A stretch of DNA of 11,488 bases, from contig CALESE010000114.1 in the NCBI GenBank assembly GCA_937907205.1, positions 1 through 11,488 on the forward strand, read 5' to 3'. A program made the position numbers and the translations under genes. Positions 1-6,093 of the stretch are shown piece after piece (the stretch's first letter is position 1; every line of letters starts with the position of its first letter). The stretch is from an uncultured Romboutsia sp. (GTDB lineage Bacteria; Bacillota; Clostridia; Peptostreptococcales; Peptostreptococcaceae). The notes under the pieces are model-generated. The model was not told where the DNA came from. It was given only the letters and a program-made list of their open reading frames with translations, and did not search any database.

Positions 1-2
1 GA

Positions 3-35
3 ACGTTAGATAGGCTAAAAAGAATACTTTTATAA
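3..35 (+). CDS. Possible 3' end of an upstream gene (partial)
   Basis: Reading from base 3, ten sense codons (T-L-D-R-L-K-R-I-L-L) run into a TAA at 33-35, two bases before the ribosome binding site of the next gene. The tight stop-to-SD spacing is typical of an operon junction, so this is the most plausible frame for an incoming gene. The other two frames also end early (TAG at 7-9 and TAG at 11-13), so the choice is not secure and nothing can be said about function. Confidence 0.3.
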   Translation, partial: TLDRLKRILL

Positions 36-46
36 TAGGAGACAAA

Positions 47-958
47 ATGGAATTTATAAATATAAAAGGAAATACTTTTTATGTAAAAGGAGCTACTAAT
101 AGTGGATTATATATATTTGATGATAATAGTGCTTTAATAATAGACCCAGGTGTTAGCGGATTAAGACCTAAAAGGATAATTAAACTTTTAGAAAAACATA
201 ACATTGTATTAAAATATATAATAAATACACATGAACATAATGATCATTATGGCGCATGCTATGAATTGAAAAATTATTATAAGGATTTAGAAATATTATC
301 ATCTGATTATGCGAAATTATATATTGAACATCCAGATATATTTTCTAAATATATAATTGGAGGAAAATCTAATAAGTTTTTAGACGAAAAGTTATATAAT
401 AAGTTCACAGAAAATATTAATATAGATAAAGTTTTAAATATAGGAAATGAAATAATAAATAGTATAACATTTAATATAATAGATTTTAAAGGGCATACAC
501 CTGGTAGTATAGGTATATTAACTAATGATGGCGTATTATTTGTAGGAGATCTTTTAATTGGATATAGTATGCTTGAAAAATATGACTTTTTATTTTTATA
601 TGACATAGAAGAGCAAATTAAATCATTAGATAAATTAAAGCGAATAAACTATGATTATTTAGTACTTGGACACAGTAAGAAGGTATTGCCTAAGAATGAA
701 AGTTATGACTTGATAAATAAACACGAGGTAGCAATAAAAAAATATATAAATAAAGTAAAAAAGCAATTAAAAAATCCAATAAGTATAGAAAATTTGCTAA
801 AAAATATAATAAACGATAATAATTTAAGTCATAATTATAAAGAATATCATTATTTTAAGTCATCTTTGATATCTATAATAAGTTATCTAGTAGATAGGGA
901 AGAAGTAAATTATTTGTTAAGTAGAGGAGAATTGCTTTATTATACACAAAAAAATTAA
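47..958 (+). CDS. MBL-fold metallo-hydrolase (glyoxalase II-like)
   Basis: A 303-residue zinc-dependent hydrolase of the metallo-beta-lactamase fold, probably cytosolic: no signal peptide or membrane segment is visible. The signature T-H-E-H-N-D-H-Y-G lies at residues 61-69 (H62, H64, D66, H67), followed by G-H-T-P-G-S (H150), V-G-D (D168) and L-G-H-S (H209), so all ligands for a two-metal site are present. Residues 1-215 form the hydrolase core. The last ~80 residues are helical and charged and resemble the winged-helix-like tail found in some COG0491/LACTB2-type members. The ATG at 47 has AGGAG at 37-41, five bases upstream. The gene sits just ahead of relQ and probably belongs to an operon entering from the left. 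Substrate cannot be deduced; a thioester such as hydroxyacyl-glutathione or another acyl ester is the family default. Confidence 0.85.
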   Translation: MEFINIKGNTFYVKGATNSGLYIFDDNSALIIDPGVSGLRPKRIIKLLEKHNIVLKYIINTHEHNDHYGACYELKNYYKDLEILSSDYAKLYIEHPDIFSKYIIGGKSNKFLDEKLYNKFTENINIDKVLNIGNEIINSITFNIIDFKGHTPGSIGILTNDGVLFVGDLLIGYSMLEKYDFLFLYDIEEQIKSLDKLKRINYDYLVLGHSKKVLPKNESYDLINKHEVAIKKYINKVKKQLKNPISIENLLKNIINDNNLSHNYKEYHYFKSSLISIISYLVDREEVNYLLSRGELLYYTQKN

Positions 959-1008
959 ATTATGTTAAAATAAATATGGCTTTAAAAATATAATAAAGGA
1001 TGAGCGAG

Positions 1009-1797
1009 ATGGAATACGAAAAGTGGGATGAAGTTTTAGCTCCTTATGACCATGCCGTTGAAGAATTAAAGGTTAAATTTAAAAATATAAGAAAAGAATT
1101 CTTAGCAAAAGGAGAATATTCTCCAATAGAATTTGTTACAGGAAGAACAAAGAAAATAGCATCTATAGTATCTAAAATTAAACGTTTAAATATAGTTGAT
1201 TTAGAATCTGAAATGGAAGATATAGCAGGGATAAGGATAATGTGTCAATTTGTTGAGGATATATATACTATTGTTAATTTGATACAACAAAGAAGTGATA
1301 TGACTATAGTATATGAGAAGGACTATATTAAAAACTTTAAAGATAGTGGATATAGAAGTTACCATGTAATAATAAAATACCCTATTAATTCAATTGCAGG
1401 ATCAAAGGAAATACTATGTGAGATACAAATAAGAACACTTGCTATGAATTTTTGGGCTACAATAGAACATTCTCTAAAATATAAGTATGAGCATTTTATA
1501 CCAGAAAATTTAGCAGTAAGACTTAGAAGAGCAGCTGATGCGGCATTTTTATTAGATCAAGAGATGAGCGAAATAAGAGAAGATATAATGAAGGCCCAAG
1601 TAATGTATCAAGTGAAATCTATAACAGTAAGAGATATACTAATCAAAATACAAGAGTTATACAATGTGGGGGAAACACATAAAGCTATAATCTATCAAAG
1701 AAGATTAGACAAGATAGACAATGAAAAAGATGTAGCAGATATAATTGATTTAAAGGAAGAAATAGATGTATTGTTACAACAGTATAAAAGCAATTAG
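1009..1797 (+). CDS. relQ: Small alarmone synthetase (RelQ/YjbM type (p)ppGpp synthase)
   Basis: A 262-residue single-domain GTP pyrophosphokinase that transfers pyrophosphate from ATP to GTP/GDP (or GMP) to make stringent-response alarmones. It lacks the HD hydrolase and the TGS/ACT regions of long RSH enzymes. Visible synthetase motifs, numbered from this start: G-R-T-K-K-I-A-S (45-52), E-D-I-A-G-I-R (70-76, with metal-binding D71), G-Y-R-S-Y-H (114-119) and E-I-Q-I-R-T (138-143, catalytic E138), then A-M-N-F-W-A-T-I-E-H. The Asn in A-M-N-F-W matches the position I recall as part of the pppGpp allosteric site of Bacillus YjbM, suggesting allosteric control is kept. Start choice: an ATG at 1000 in the same frame directly abuts the SD AAAGG (995-999) with no spacing. 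The ATG at 1009 has AAAGGA eight bases upstream and gives the usual N-terminus, so I prefer it. The gene ends in a hairpin terminator. Confidence 0.92.
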   Translation: MEYEKWDEVLAPYDHAVEELKVKFKNIRKEFLAKGEYSPIEFVTGRTKKIASIVSKIKRLNIVDLESEMEDIAGIRIMCQFVEDIYTIVNLIQQRSDMTIVYEKDYIKNFKDSGYRSYHVIIKYPINSIAGSKEILCEIQIRTLAMNFWATIEHSLKYKYEHFIPENLAVRLRRAADAAFLLDQEMSEIREDIMKAQVMYQVKSITVRDILIKIQELYNVGETHKAIIYQRRLDKIDNEKDVADIIDLKEEIDVLLQQYKSN

Positions 1798-1828
1798 AGT
1801 TATCCAAACTATGGATAACTTTATTTTT
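1798..1828 (+). terminator. Rho-independent terminator after relQ
   Basis: AGTTATCCA (1798-1806) and TGGATAACT (1812-1820) form a perfect 9-bp stem with a 5-base loop, starting right after the relQ stop codon. It is followed by a T-rich run (TTATTTTT). The stem has only three G-C pairs and the T-run is interrupted, so it may be leaky. The next gene begins 20 bases later with no room for its own promoter, which suggests partial read-through. Confidence 0.75.
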
Positions 1829-1847
1829 AAATAGAAAGGAAGTAAAC

Positions 1848-2540
1848 ATGAAGTTATATGCAATAGGAGACTTACATTTTTCAACGTCAGTAGATAAACC
1901 TATGGATATATTTGGAGATAATTGGGCAGGGCATGAAGAAAAAATAATAAATGACTGGAAGTTAAATGTTAATGAAGATGATTTAGTATTAGTATTAGGG
2001 GATACATCTTGGGGAATAAACTTAAGTGAAGCTAAATCAGATTTAGATATAATAAGCCAATTGCCAGGCAGAAAAATTTTTATAAAAGGAAATCATGATT
2101 ATTGGTGGACTACAGTAACATCACTGAACAAATTATATGACAACATAAAATTTTTACAAACTAATTTTTATGAGTATAAAGATTATGCCATATGCGGAGG
2201 ACGAGGATGGATATGTCCAAATGATGTTAAATTTGATGAAAATGATGAAAAAATATATATAAGAGAAGAAAATAGAATAAGGATATCATTAGAATCAGCT
2301 CGTAAGAAAGGATATTCTAAATTTATAGTAATAACCCATTATCCTCCTACAAATGATAAGTTAGAAGAATCTATATTTACTAAATTATTTGAAGAATATA
2401 ATGTAGAAAAGGTTATATATGGACATTTACATGGAAAAGAATCATTTAAAATGGGATTAAAAGGGATTAGAAATAACGTAGAATATATTTTAGCATCTTG
2501 TGACTATACAGATTTTAAATTAGTGAAGATATTGGATTAA
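1848..2540 (+). CDS. Calcineurin-like metallophosphoesterase (COG1768 type)
   Basis: A 230-residue cytosolic phosphohydrolase of the calcineurin-like metallophosphoesterase family. The full set of dimetal ligands is visible: G-D-L-H (D8, H10), G-D-T-S-W (D52), G-N-H-D-Y-W-W (N82, H83), T-H-Y-P-P (H164) and G-H-L-H-G (H193, H195). The extra W-W after the GNHD motif and the short length fit the COG1768 group of predicted phosphohydrolases, whose physiological substrate is not known to me. The ATG at 1848 follows AAAGGAAG (about 1835-1842) at normal spacing. The gene lies directly behind the relQ terminator with no room for a promoter in the 20-base gap, so expression probably depends on read-through or a promoter inside relQ. 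A link to alarmone or nucleotide metabolism is suggested only by position. Confidence 0.85.
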   Translation: MKLYAIGDLHFSTSVDKPMDIFGDNWAGHEEKIINDWKLNVNEDDLVLVLGDTSWGINLSEAKSDLDIISQLPGRKIFIKGNHDYWWTTVTSLNKLYDNIKFLQTNFYEYKDYAICGGRGWICPNDVKFDENDEKIYIREENRIRISLESARKKGYSKFIVITHYPPTNDKLEESIFTKLFEEYNVEKVIYGHLHGKESFKMGLKGIRNNVEYILASCDYTDFKLVKILD

Positions 2541-2586
2541 TAAATCAAAAAGTTGTAAATAATAAAACTAATGGAAAAAAATATAG

Positions 2587-2607
2587 ATTATAGTAGTTTA
2601 CTATAAT
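2587..2607 (+). promoter_or_regulatory. Palindrome overlapping a -10 element (candidate operator/promoter)
   Basis: ATTATAGTA (2587-2595) and TACTATAAT (2599-2607) are perfect 9-base inverted repeats around a 3-base centre (GTT). The right arm contains TATAAT (2602-2607), a consensus -10 hexamer, 25 bases before the start of the next gene. No good -35 element lies 16-18 bases upstream (AAATAT there), so the promoter may be weak or activator-dependent. The symmetry, length and position suggest a dimeric repressor or activator site. It does not match the PerR or Fur consensus well enough to name a regulator. Confidence 0.45.
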
Positions 2608-2632
2608 ACATAGAAAAAGGAGATACATATCA

Positions 2633-3439
2633 ATGAGATGGATATTAGTATTCTTATTTTTATACATTATTCCTTTAGTAGTATTATTTAGGAATTATAA
2701 CAACTTTAAAAGATCTTTAATATATGCAAGTACATATATTGTAGTAATGACTACAATAGTAATAACCAATATTTATATTAGTGGAATAAATTATATAAAA
2801 GATATAATTTATTATCAGAACTATTCATTTGACAATAGGAATAATGAAAAATCAGTATCAAACTTTGATAATAAAGATGAAGTAAAAGAGATAAAAAATA
2901 AAGAAATAAATGAAGAGAAGTTACAATATAAAAATGACAATGAGCAATCTAAAAATGATATAACTAAACCAGAAAGTTCAGATATTACAGAAACAAAAAC
3001 GGAAGAGATTAAAAGTGACAAGGAGATTATAGCAGATTTCAAAAAAGAAATATATGAAATAGAAACAATAGCTCTTTTACCTATGAGAGATTGTTTACCT
3101 TATACTAAAAACATAGCAGAAAACCTTAAACATTTAAGCAGTATAAAAGAAGAGATAATCTATGCTCAGAAAAAATGTATAGAAGTTATAGATATTTATG
3201 AAAATATGGAGATACCTCAATTATCAAATAAAGAATATTCATATGTATTAGATAGTGCAAGGCAAGATGTAAAAAAAGCATATGAATTAAGAGAAAAAGC
3301 TATGGAAGCTGCAATTAACCTTGTATCAACTAAGAACCCTAAATATATAGGAAAAATAACAAACTATCTAAATTTATCAGATAATCAAATAGAAAATTTT
3401 AAAATAAGATTAAACGATTTAAATGAAAAAATAAAATAG
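2633..3439 (+). CDS. Membrane-anchored helical protein of unknown function
   Basis: A 268-residue protein that I do not recognise. Two hydrophobic segments at residues 3-19 and 29-50 look like a transmembrane hairpin. A low-complexity, Lys/Glu/Asn/Ser-rich linker follows at about 65-130, then a predominantly helical C-terminal domain (about 131-268) that could form a helical bundle or coiled coil. The domain has only two cysteines (C154, C182) and no catalytic signature. With two membrane segments, both ends should be on the same side of the membrane; which side is not clear. The ATG at 2633 has AAGGAG at 2617-2622, ten bases upstream. It has its own palindromic promoter-like region and a very strong terminator, so it is probably a single-gene unit. 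The linker's biased composition is common in surface or envelope-associated clostridial proteins, but no role can be assigned. Confidence 0.75.
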   Translation: MRWILVFLFLYIIPLVVLFRNYNNFKRSLIYASTYIVVMTTIVITNIYISGINYIKDIIYYQNYSFDNRNNEKSVSNFDNKDEVKEIKNKEINEEKLQYKNDNEQSKNDITKPESSDITETKTEEIKSDKEIIADFKKEIYEIETIALLPMRDCLPYTKNIAENLKHLSSIKEEIIYAQKKCIEVIDIYENMEIPQLSNKEYSYVLDSARQDVKKAYELREKAMEAAINLVSTKNPKYIGKITNYLNLSDNQIENFKIRLNDLNEKIK

Positions 3440-3450
3440 TTAAAAATTAT

Positions 3451-3480
3451 AAAAAGCTTACTTATTTAAGTAAGCTTTTT
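3451..3480. terminator. Strong hairpin terminator
   Basis: AAAAAGCTTACTTA (3451-3464) and TAAGTAAGCTTTTT (3467-3480) form a 14-bp perfect inverted repeat, effectively an AAGCTTACTT/AAGTAAGCTT stem flanked by A- and T-runs. It lies 12 bases past the stop of the membrane protein gene at 3439. The symmetry means it could stop transcription from either side. Confidence 0.9.
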
Positions 3481-3514
3481 GGTATTATATACATATACTT
3501 AAAATACCAATTTT
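3479..3514 (+). terminator. Possible second, weaker terminator hairpin
   Basis: TTGGTATT (3479-3486) and AATACCAA (3503-3510) can pair over a 16-base AT-rich loop and are followed by TTTT (3511-3514). It sits directly behind the main terminator and overlaps its T-run. It could be a back-up terminator or simply chance in AT-rich DNA; the next promoter's -35 hexamer begins at 3513. Confidence 0.35.
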
Positions 3515-3541
3515 GATTTATAATTTAACATATGCTATAAT
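3513..3541 (+). promoter_or_regulatory. Sigma-A-type promoter with extended -10
   Basis: TTGATT (3513-3518) is separated by exactly 17 bases from TATAAT (3536-3541). The -10 is preceded by TG one base away (TGCTATAAT), an extended -10 motif. Transcription would begin near 3548, giving a ~35-base leader before the nucleotidase gene. It probably drives the nucleotidase and the 161-residue protein behind it. Confidence 0.75.
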
Positions 3542-3582
3542 GTTTTAATTGTAAATTTAAGTTAATAATTAGGGAGGTCAAT

Positions 3583-4143
3583 ATGAATAAATTAAATATA
3601 TGTGTTGATATAGATGGGACAATAACAAGCCCATATCACTTTATCCCATACTTAAATGAACTATATGGTAAAAATATAAGTGATGAGGAATGTAATACTT
3701 GTGACTGGGAAGCTTTATATGAAGTAAAGATGGATGAAATGTTAACAGAATTTCATGAAAAATATATGCATTCATATGGAGAAGCAACTGTAGTAGAAAA
3801 TGCAAAGAATGTAATAGATGAATTAAAAATTAATCATAATATATATTTTGTAACAGCTAGAAGTGAAAATTTAACTGAGGTAACAAGAAACTGGTTGGAT
3901 GATAGTGGTTTTTCAGATATAGATGTGTACTTATTAGGAAGTGATAATAAGGTATCTAAAGCAAAAGAGTTAAATTGTGATATTTTTATAGAAGATAATC
4001 CTTGGAATGCAACTCTATTAGCAAATGAAGGTATGAAAATAATATTGATAGATACTAATTATAATAAAGAAGTTAATCATAAAGATATAACTAGAGTTAA
4101 TAACTGGATAGAAATTAAAGAATATATAGATAGATATATGTAA
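3583..4143 (+). CDS. HAD-family 5'(3')-deoxyribonucleotidase (NT5C/YqfW type)
   Basis: A 186-residue HAD-superfamily phosphatase resembling the 5'-nucleotidase, deoxy (NT5C/COG5663) group, which removes phosphate from (deoxy)nucleoside monophosphates. HAD motif I is D9-I-D11-G-T-I, with D9 as nucleophile and D11 as acid/base. Motif II is the threonine of V-T-A-R (T91). Motif III is probably K126 or K128 in the N-K-V-S-K-A-K stretch, and motif IV is I-E-D-N-P-W (E137, D138) for Mg2+. The insert between motifs I and II is the small helical cap usual in this family. No membrane or export signal is seen, so it should be cytosolic. The ATG at 3583 follows a strong SD AGGGAGG (3571-3577). It is the first gene of a two-gene unit. 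Family assignment is firm; the exact nucleotide preference is not. Confidence 0.85.
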   Translation: MNKLNICVDIDGTITSPYHFIPYLNELYGKNISDEECNTCDWEALYEVKMDEMLTEFHEKYMHSYGEATVVENAKNVIDELKINHNIYFVTARSENLTEVTRNWLDDSGFSDIDVYLLGSDNKVSKAKELNCDIFIEDNPWNATLLANEGMKIILIDTNYNKEVNHKDITRVNNWIEIKEYIDRYM

Positions 4144-4171
4144 GCATCTATTTAATGGGGGAGGCGATCTA

Positions 4172-4657
4172 TTGGTGAAATTTGAATTAAAGAATAAAAA
4201 AGGAAAGATTAAAATAAATAGCAAAGAAGTTAAAGAAATATTAGGATTGCGCCCAGATTTTGAGTACGTACAGGACATAACAGATTCTATAAATCAAAAA
4301 GATATTATGGCATTTGACTGTAAGTTATCTTCTGAAATATTTAATTTACAGGATATAGAAGAATTGGCTGAAGAGATTATTGAAAAATTAGATGAATCTT
4401 ATTTTGATGTATTTTTTGAAGATGTAAGAGCATATATAAAAGATGCAACTGATGAATTAGAAGAAGAGCTACAAGAAAAGTATAATTTAGATAATATAAC
4501 TTGTTTCTTTGATATTTATAGTATAGATGATTCTTTTACAGATTTTAAATTTGTTTTCCTTGTAAGTTTTAAAAGTATAAAAATAGCATCTCTTAAGAAC
4601 CTATCTAATATAGTCGGAAAAAGACAATTAATAGGTGCATCAAAATTTTATAGTTAA
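4172..4657 (+). CDS. Conserved-looking protein of unknown function, 161 aa
   Basis: I do not recognise this 161-residue protein. It has a basic N-terminus (residues 1-22, K-rich), a strongly acidic helical middle (about 58-105, many Glu/Asp), and a more hydrophobic C-terminal part with alternating aromatic residues (C-F-F-D-I-Y, F-K-F-V-F-L-V-S-F) that looks like beta-strands. There is no signal peptide or membrane span. It lies 28 bases behind the nucleotidase gene with no promoter between, so the two should be co-transcribed. The SD GGGGGAGG (4157-4164) is very strong, but there is no ATG. TTG at 4172 (7-base spacing) and GTG at 4175 (10-base spacing) are both usable and differ by one residue. 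The unit ends at the shared terminator with fba. Confidence 0.75.
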   Translation: MVKFELKNKKGKIKINSKEVKEILGLRPDFEYVQDITDSINQKDIMAFDCKLSSEIFNLQDIEELAEEIIEKLDESYFDVFFEDVRAYIKDATDELEEELQEKYNLDNITCFFDIYSIDDSFTDFKFVFLVSFKSIKIASLKNLSNIVGKRQLIGASKFYS

Positions 4658-4662
4658 TATAA

Positions 4663-4688
4663 AGACCTTAGTATGACTACTAAGGTCT
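4663..4688. terminator. Bidirectional terminator between convergent genes
   Basis: AGACCTTAGTA (4663-4673) and TACTAAGGTCT (4678-4688) form a perfect 11-bp stem with a 4-base loop. It lies six bases after the stop of the + strand gene ending at 4657 and ten bases after the end of fba on the - strand. The run following it on the - strand (TTTATATT) is more T-rich than on the + strand (AAATTATTT), so it should work best for fba but may serve both. Confidence 0.8.
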
Positions 4689-4698
4689 AAATTATTTA

Positions 4699-5562
4699 TT
4701 AAGCTTTGTTTATAGAACCGAATAATTCCATTTTTTCTTTAACTGTAGCTTTTATAGCTTCAAAACCAGGAGCTATAATTTTACGAGGGTCAAATCCTTT
4801 GCCTTGTAAGTCTTTTCCTTCTTCTATGTATTTACGAGTAGCTGCAGCAAATGCTAATTGGCATTCAGTATTAACATTTATCTTAGAAACACCTAATGAT
4901 ATAGCTTTTTGTATCATTTCAGCAGGTATACCAGTTCCACCATGTAATACTAATGGCATAGTTCCTGTAGCAGCGTTTATAGTTTCTAAAGTATCAAAAC
5001 TTAATCCTGCCCAGTTTTCTGGATATTGTCCATGTATATTACCTATACCAGCAGCTAACATATCAACACCTAATTCAGCTATTAATTTACATTCAGCTGG
5101 GTCTGCTACTTCACCAGCACCAACAACACCATCTTCTTCTCCACCTATAGAACCAACTTCTGCTTCTACAGATATACCTTTAGAATGTGCTATTGCTACT
5201 ATTTCTTTAGTTTTTTCTATATTTTCTTCTATAGCATAGTGAGAACCATCAAACATAACAGAAGAGAATCCAGCATCCATTGCTTTTAAAGCTCCATCAA
5301 AACTACCGTGATCTAAATGAATAGCAACTGGAACTGTTATATTTAATTCTTCTAACATTCCGTTAACCATTCCAACTATAGTTTTGTATCCACCCATATA
5401 TTTACCAGCACCTTCTGATACACCTAATATAACTGGAGAATTATTTTCTTGTGCAGTTAATAATATAGCTTTAGTCCATTCTAAGTTGTTTATATTGAAT
5501 TGACCTACTGCATATTTACCTTCTCTTGCTTTGTTCAACATTTCTTTAGCTGAAACTAACAT
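4699..5562 (-). CDS. fba: Fructose-1,6-bisphosphate aldolase, class II
   Basis: A 287-residue zinc-dependent aldolase that interconverts fructose 1,6-bisphosphate with dihydroxyacetone phosphate and glyceraldehyde 3-phosphate in glycolysis and gluconeogenesis. Length and sequence fit the shorter Gram-positive class II type. Visible signatures: H-L-D-H-G at residues 82-86 (catalytic D84, zinc ligand H85), V-E-A-E-V-G-S with a metal-site glutamate (E133/E135), N-I-H-G with H177, L-H-G-G-T-G with H207, and the phosphate-binding N-V-N-T stretch (229-232). The ATG (5560-5562) has GGAGG at 5570-5574, seven bases upstream on this strand. It is a single-gene unit divergent from the DUF1904 operon. 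Its codon use (GCT, GGT, CCA) is more like a highly expressed gene than its neighbours, as expected for a glycolytic enzyme. Confidence 0.97.
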   Translation of the reverse strand: MLVSAKEMLNKAREGKYAVGQFNINNLEWTKAILLTAQENNSPVILGVSEGAGKYMGGYKTIVGMVNGMLEELNITVPVAIHLDHGSFDGALKAMDAGFSSVMFDGSHYAIEENIEKTKEIVAIAHSKGISVEAEVGSIGGEEDGVVGAGEVADPAECKLIAELGVDMLAAGIGNIHGQYPENWAGLSFDTLETINAATGTMPLVLHGGTGIPAEMIQKAISLGVSKINVNTECQLAFAAATRKYIEEGKDLQGKGFDPRKIIAPGFEAIKATVKEKMELFGSINKA

Positions 5563-5622
5563 ACCATTACCTCCAAATAAATTTAATTGTTAAAAATTTA
5601 TAAATATTACCCATCACTTAAT

Positions 5623-5628
5623 ATTATA
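5623..5628 (-). promoter_or_regulatory. Possible fba promoter -10 element
   Basis: On the - strand TATAAT occurs at 5628-5623, which would start transcription near 5616 and give a ~55-base leader for fba. The hexamer 17 bases upstream (ATATAC) is a poor -35, so this rests on the -10 alone. Confidence 0.35.
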
Positions 5629-5645
5629 ACGTTTATACAAAAAAA

Positions 5646-5727
5646 GTATATAGTAAATTGTAATAAGTATAAATAAAAAGTATAATAATATTTATAATGA
5701 GTATAAAAATTATGTAAAAATAGTATA
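5646..5727 (+). repeat. Five spaced GTATA units in the fba/DUF1904 divergent region
   Basis: GTATA occurs at 5646, 5667, 5680, 5701 and 5723, four of the five preceded by A. Start-to-start spacings are 21, 13, 21 and 22 bases, so several copies fall two helical turns apart on the same face. The set surrounds the candidate promoter of the downstream operon. In such AT-rich DNA some copies are expected by chance; the regular spacing is what makes it worth recording as possible binding sites. Confidence 0.25.
5658..5686 (+). promoter_or_regulatory. Candidate promoter of the DUF1904-rsuA-rlmD operon
   Basis: TTGTAA (5658-5663) lies exactly 17 bases upstream of TATAAT (5681-5686). The predicted start, near 5693, leaves a ~70-base leader before the first gene. 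The -35 matches the consensus at four of six positions and the -10 at all six. Confidence 0.6.
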
Positions 5728-5763
5728 CAAATTCAATTTTTATTATAAATAAGGAGATTTATT

Positions 5764-6093
5764 ATGCCACAAATAAAAATAAGAGGAATAAAAGAAAATG
5801 ATATATGCAAGATAAGTGAAAAAATGATAGATGAACTAGTAGAAGCTGTAAAATGTCCAAGAGATTATTTTGAAATAGAATTTATAAAGTCAGTTGCTAT
5901 AAGAAACGGAAAAATAGCAGATGTATATCCTTTTGTAGAAGTAGCATGGTTTGATAGAGGACAAGAAGTACAAGATATAGTAGCAAGAATAATAACTAAT
6001 AATATAAGAGAAAATTTAGATATTGAAAATATGGATTTAGCATTCACTATATTTGAAAAAGAAAAATATTATGAAAATGGAGAACATTTTTAA
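5764..6093 (+). CDS. DUF1904 family protein (tautomerase/MIF-like)
   Basis: A 109-residue protein that looks like the DUF1904 family, small proteins thought to share the tautomerase/MIF fold. It begins M-P, so removal of Met would expose an N-terminal proline, the catalytic residue of tautomerases. The early P-Q-I-K-I-R-G-I strand and the C-P-R-D-Y-F-E-I-E segment (residues 31-39) are what I recognise. No reaction is established for the family as far as I know, so enzyme activity is inference. The ATG at 5764 follows AAGGAG (5751-5756) at 7-base spacing. Its stop codon overlaps the start of the rRNA pseudouridine synthase gene by one base (TAATG), implying translational coupling. Confidence 0.75.
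   Translation: MPQIKIRGIKENDICKISEKMIDELVEAVKCPRDYFEIEFIKSVAIRNGKIADVYPFVEVAWFDRGQEVQDIVARIITNNIRENLDIENMDLAFTIFEKEKYYENGEHF

Noticed and set aside
17..31. AAAAAG-AATA-CTTTT as a terminator of an upstream gene
   Set aside because: Only a 5-bp stem with a single G-C pair; too weak, and the spacing suggests a continuing operon.
31..36. TATAAT just before the MBL-fold gene as a promoter
   Set aside because: It directly abuts the SD (37-41), so transcription would start after the SD; no -35 at proper spacing is visible. The same objection applies to TATAAT at 989-994 before relQ.
2587..2607. Palindrome as a PerR or Fur box
   Set aside because: Arm length and the 3-base centre do not fit the 7-1-7 PerR pattern or the Fur consensus, so no regulator is named.
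4706..5239. 177-residue open frame opposite fba
   Set aside because: It lies entirely inside the well-supported aldolase gene on the other strand and is Pro/Ser/Ala-rich, as expected for the complement of a codon-biased gene; no SD or family match.
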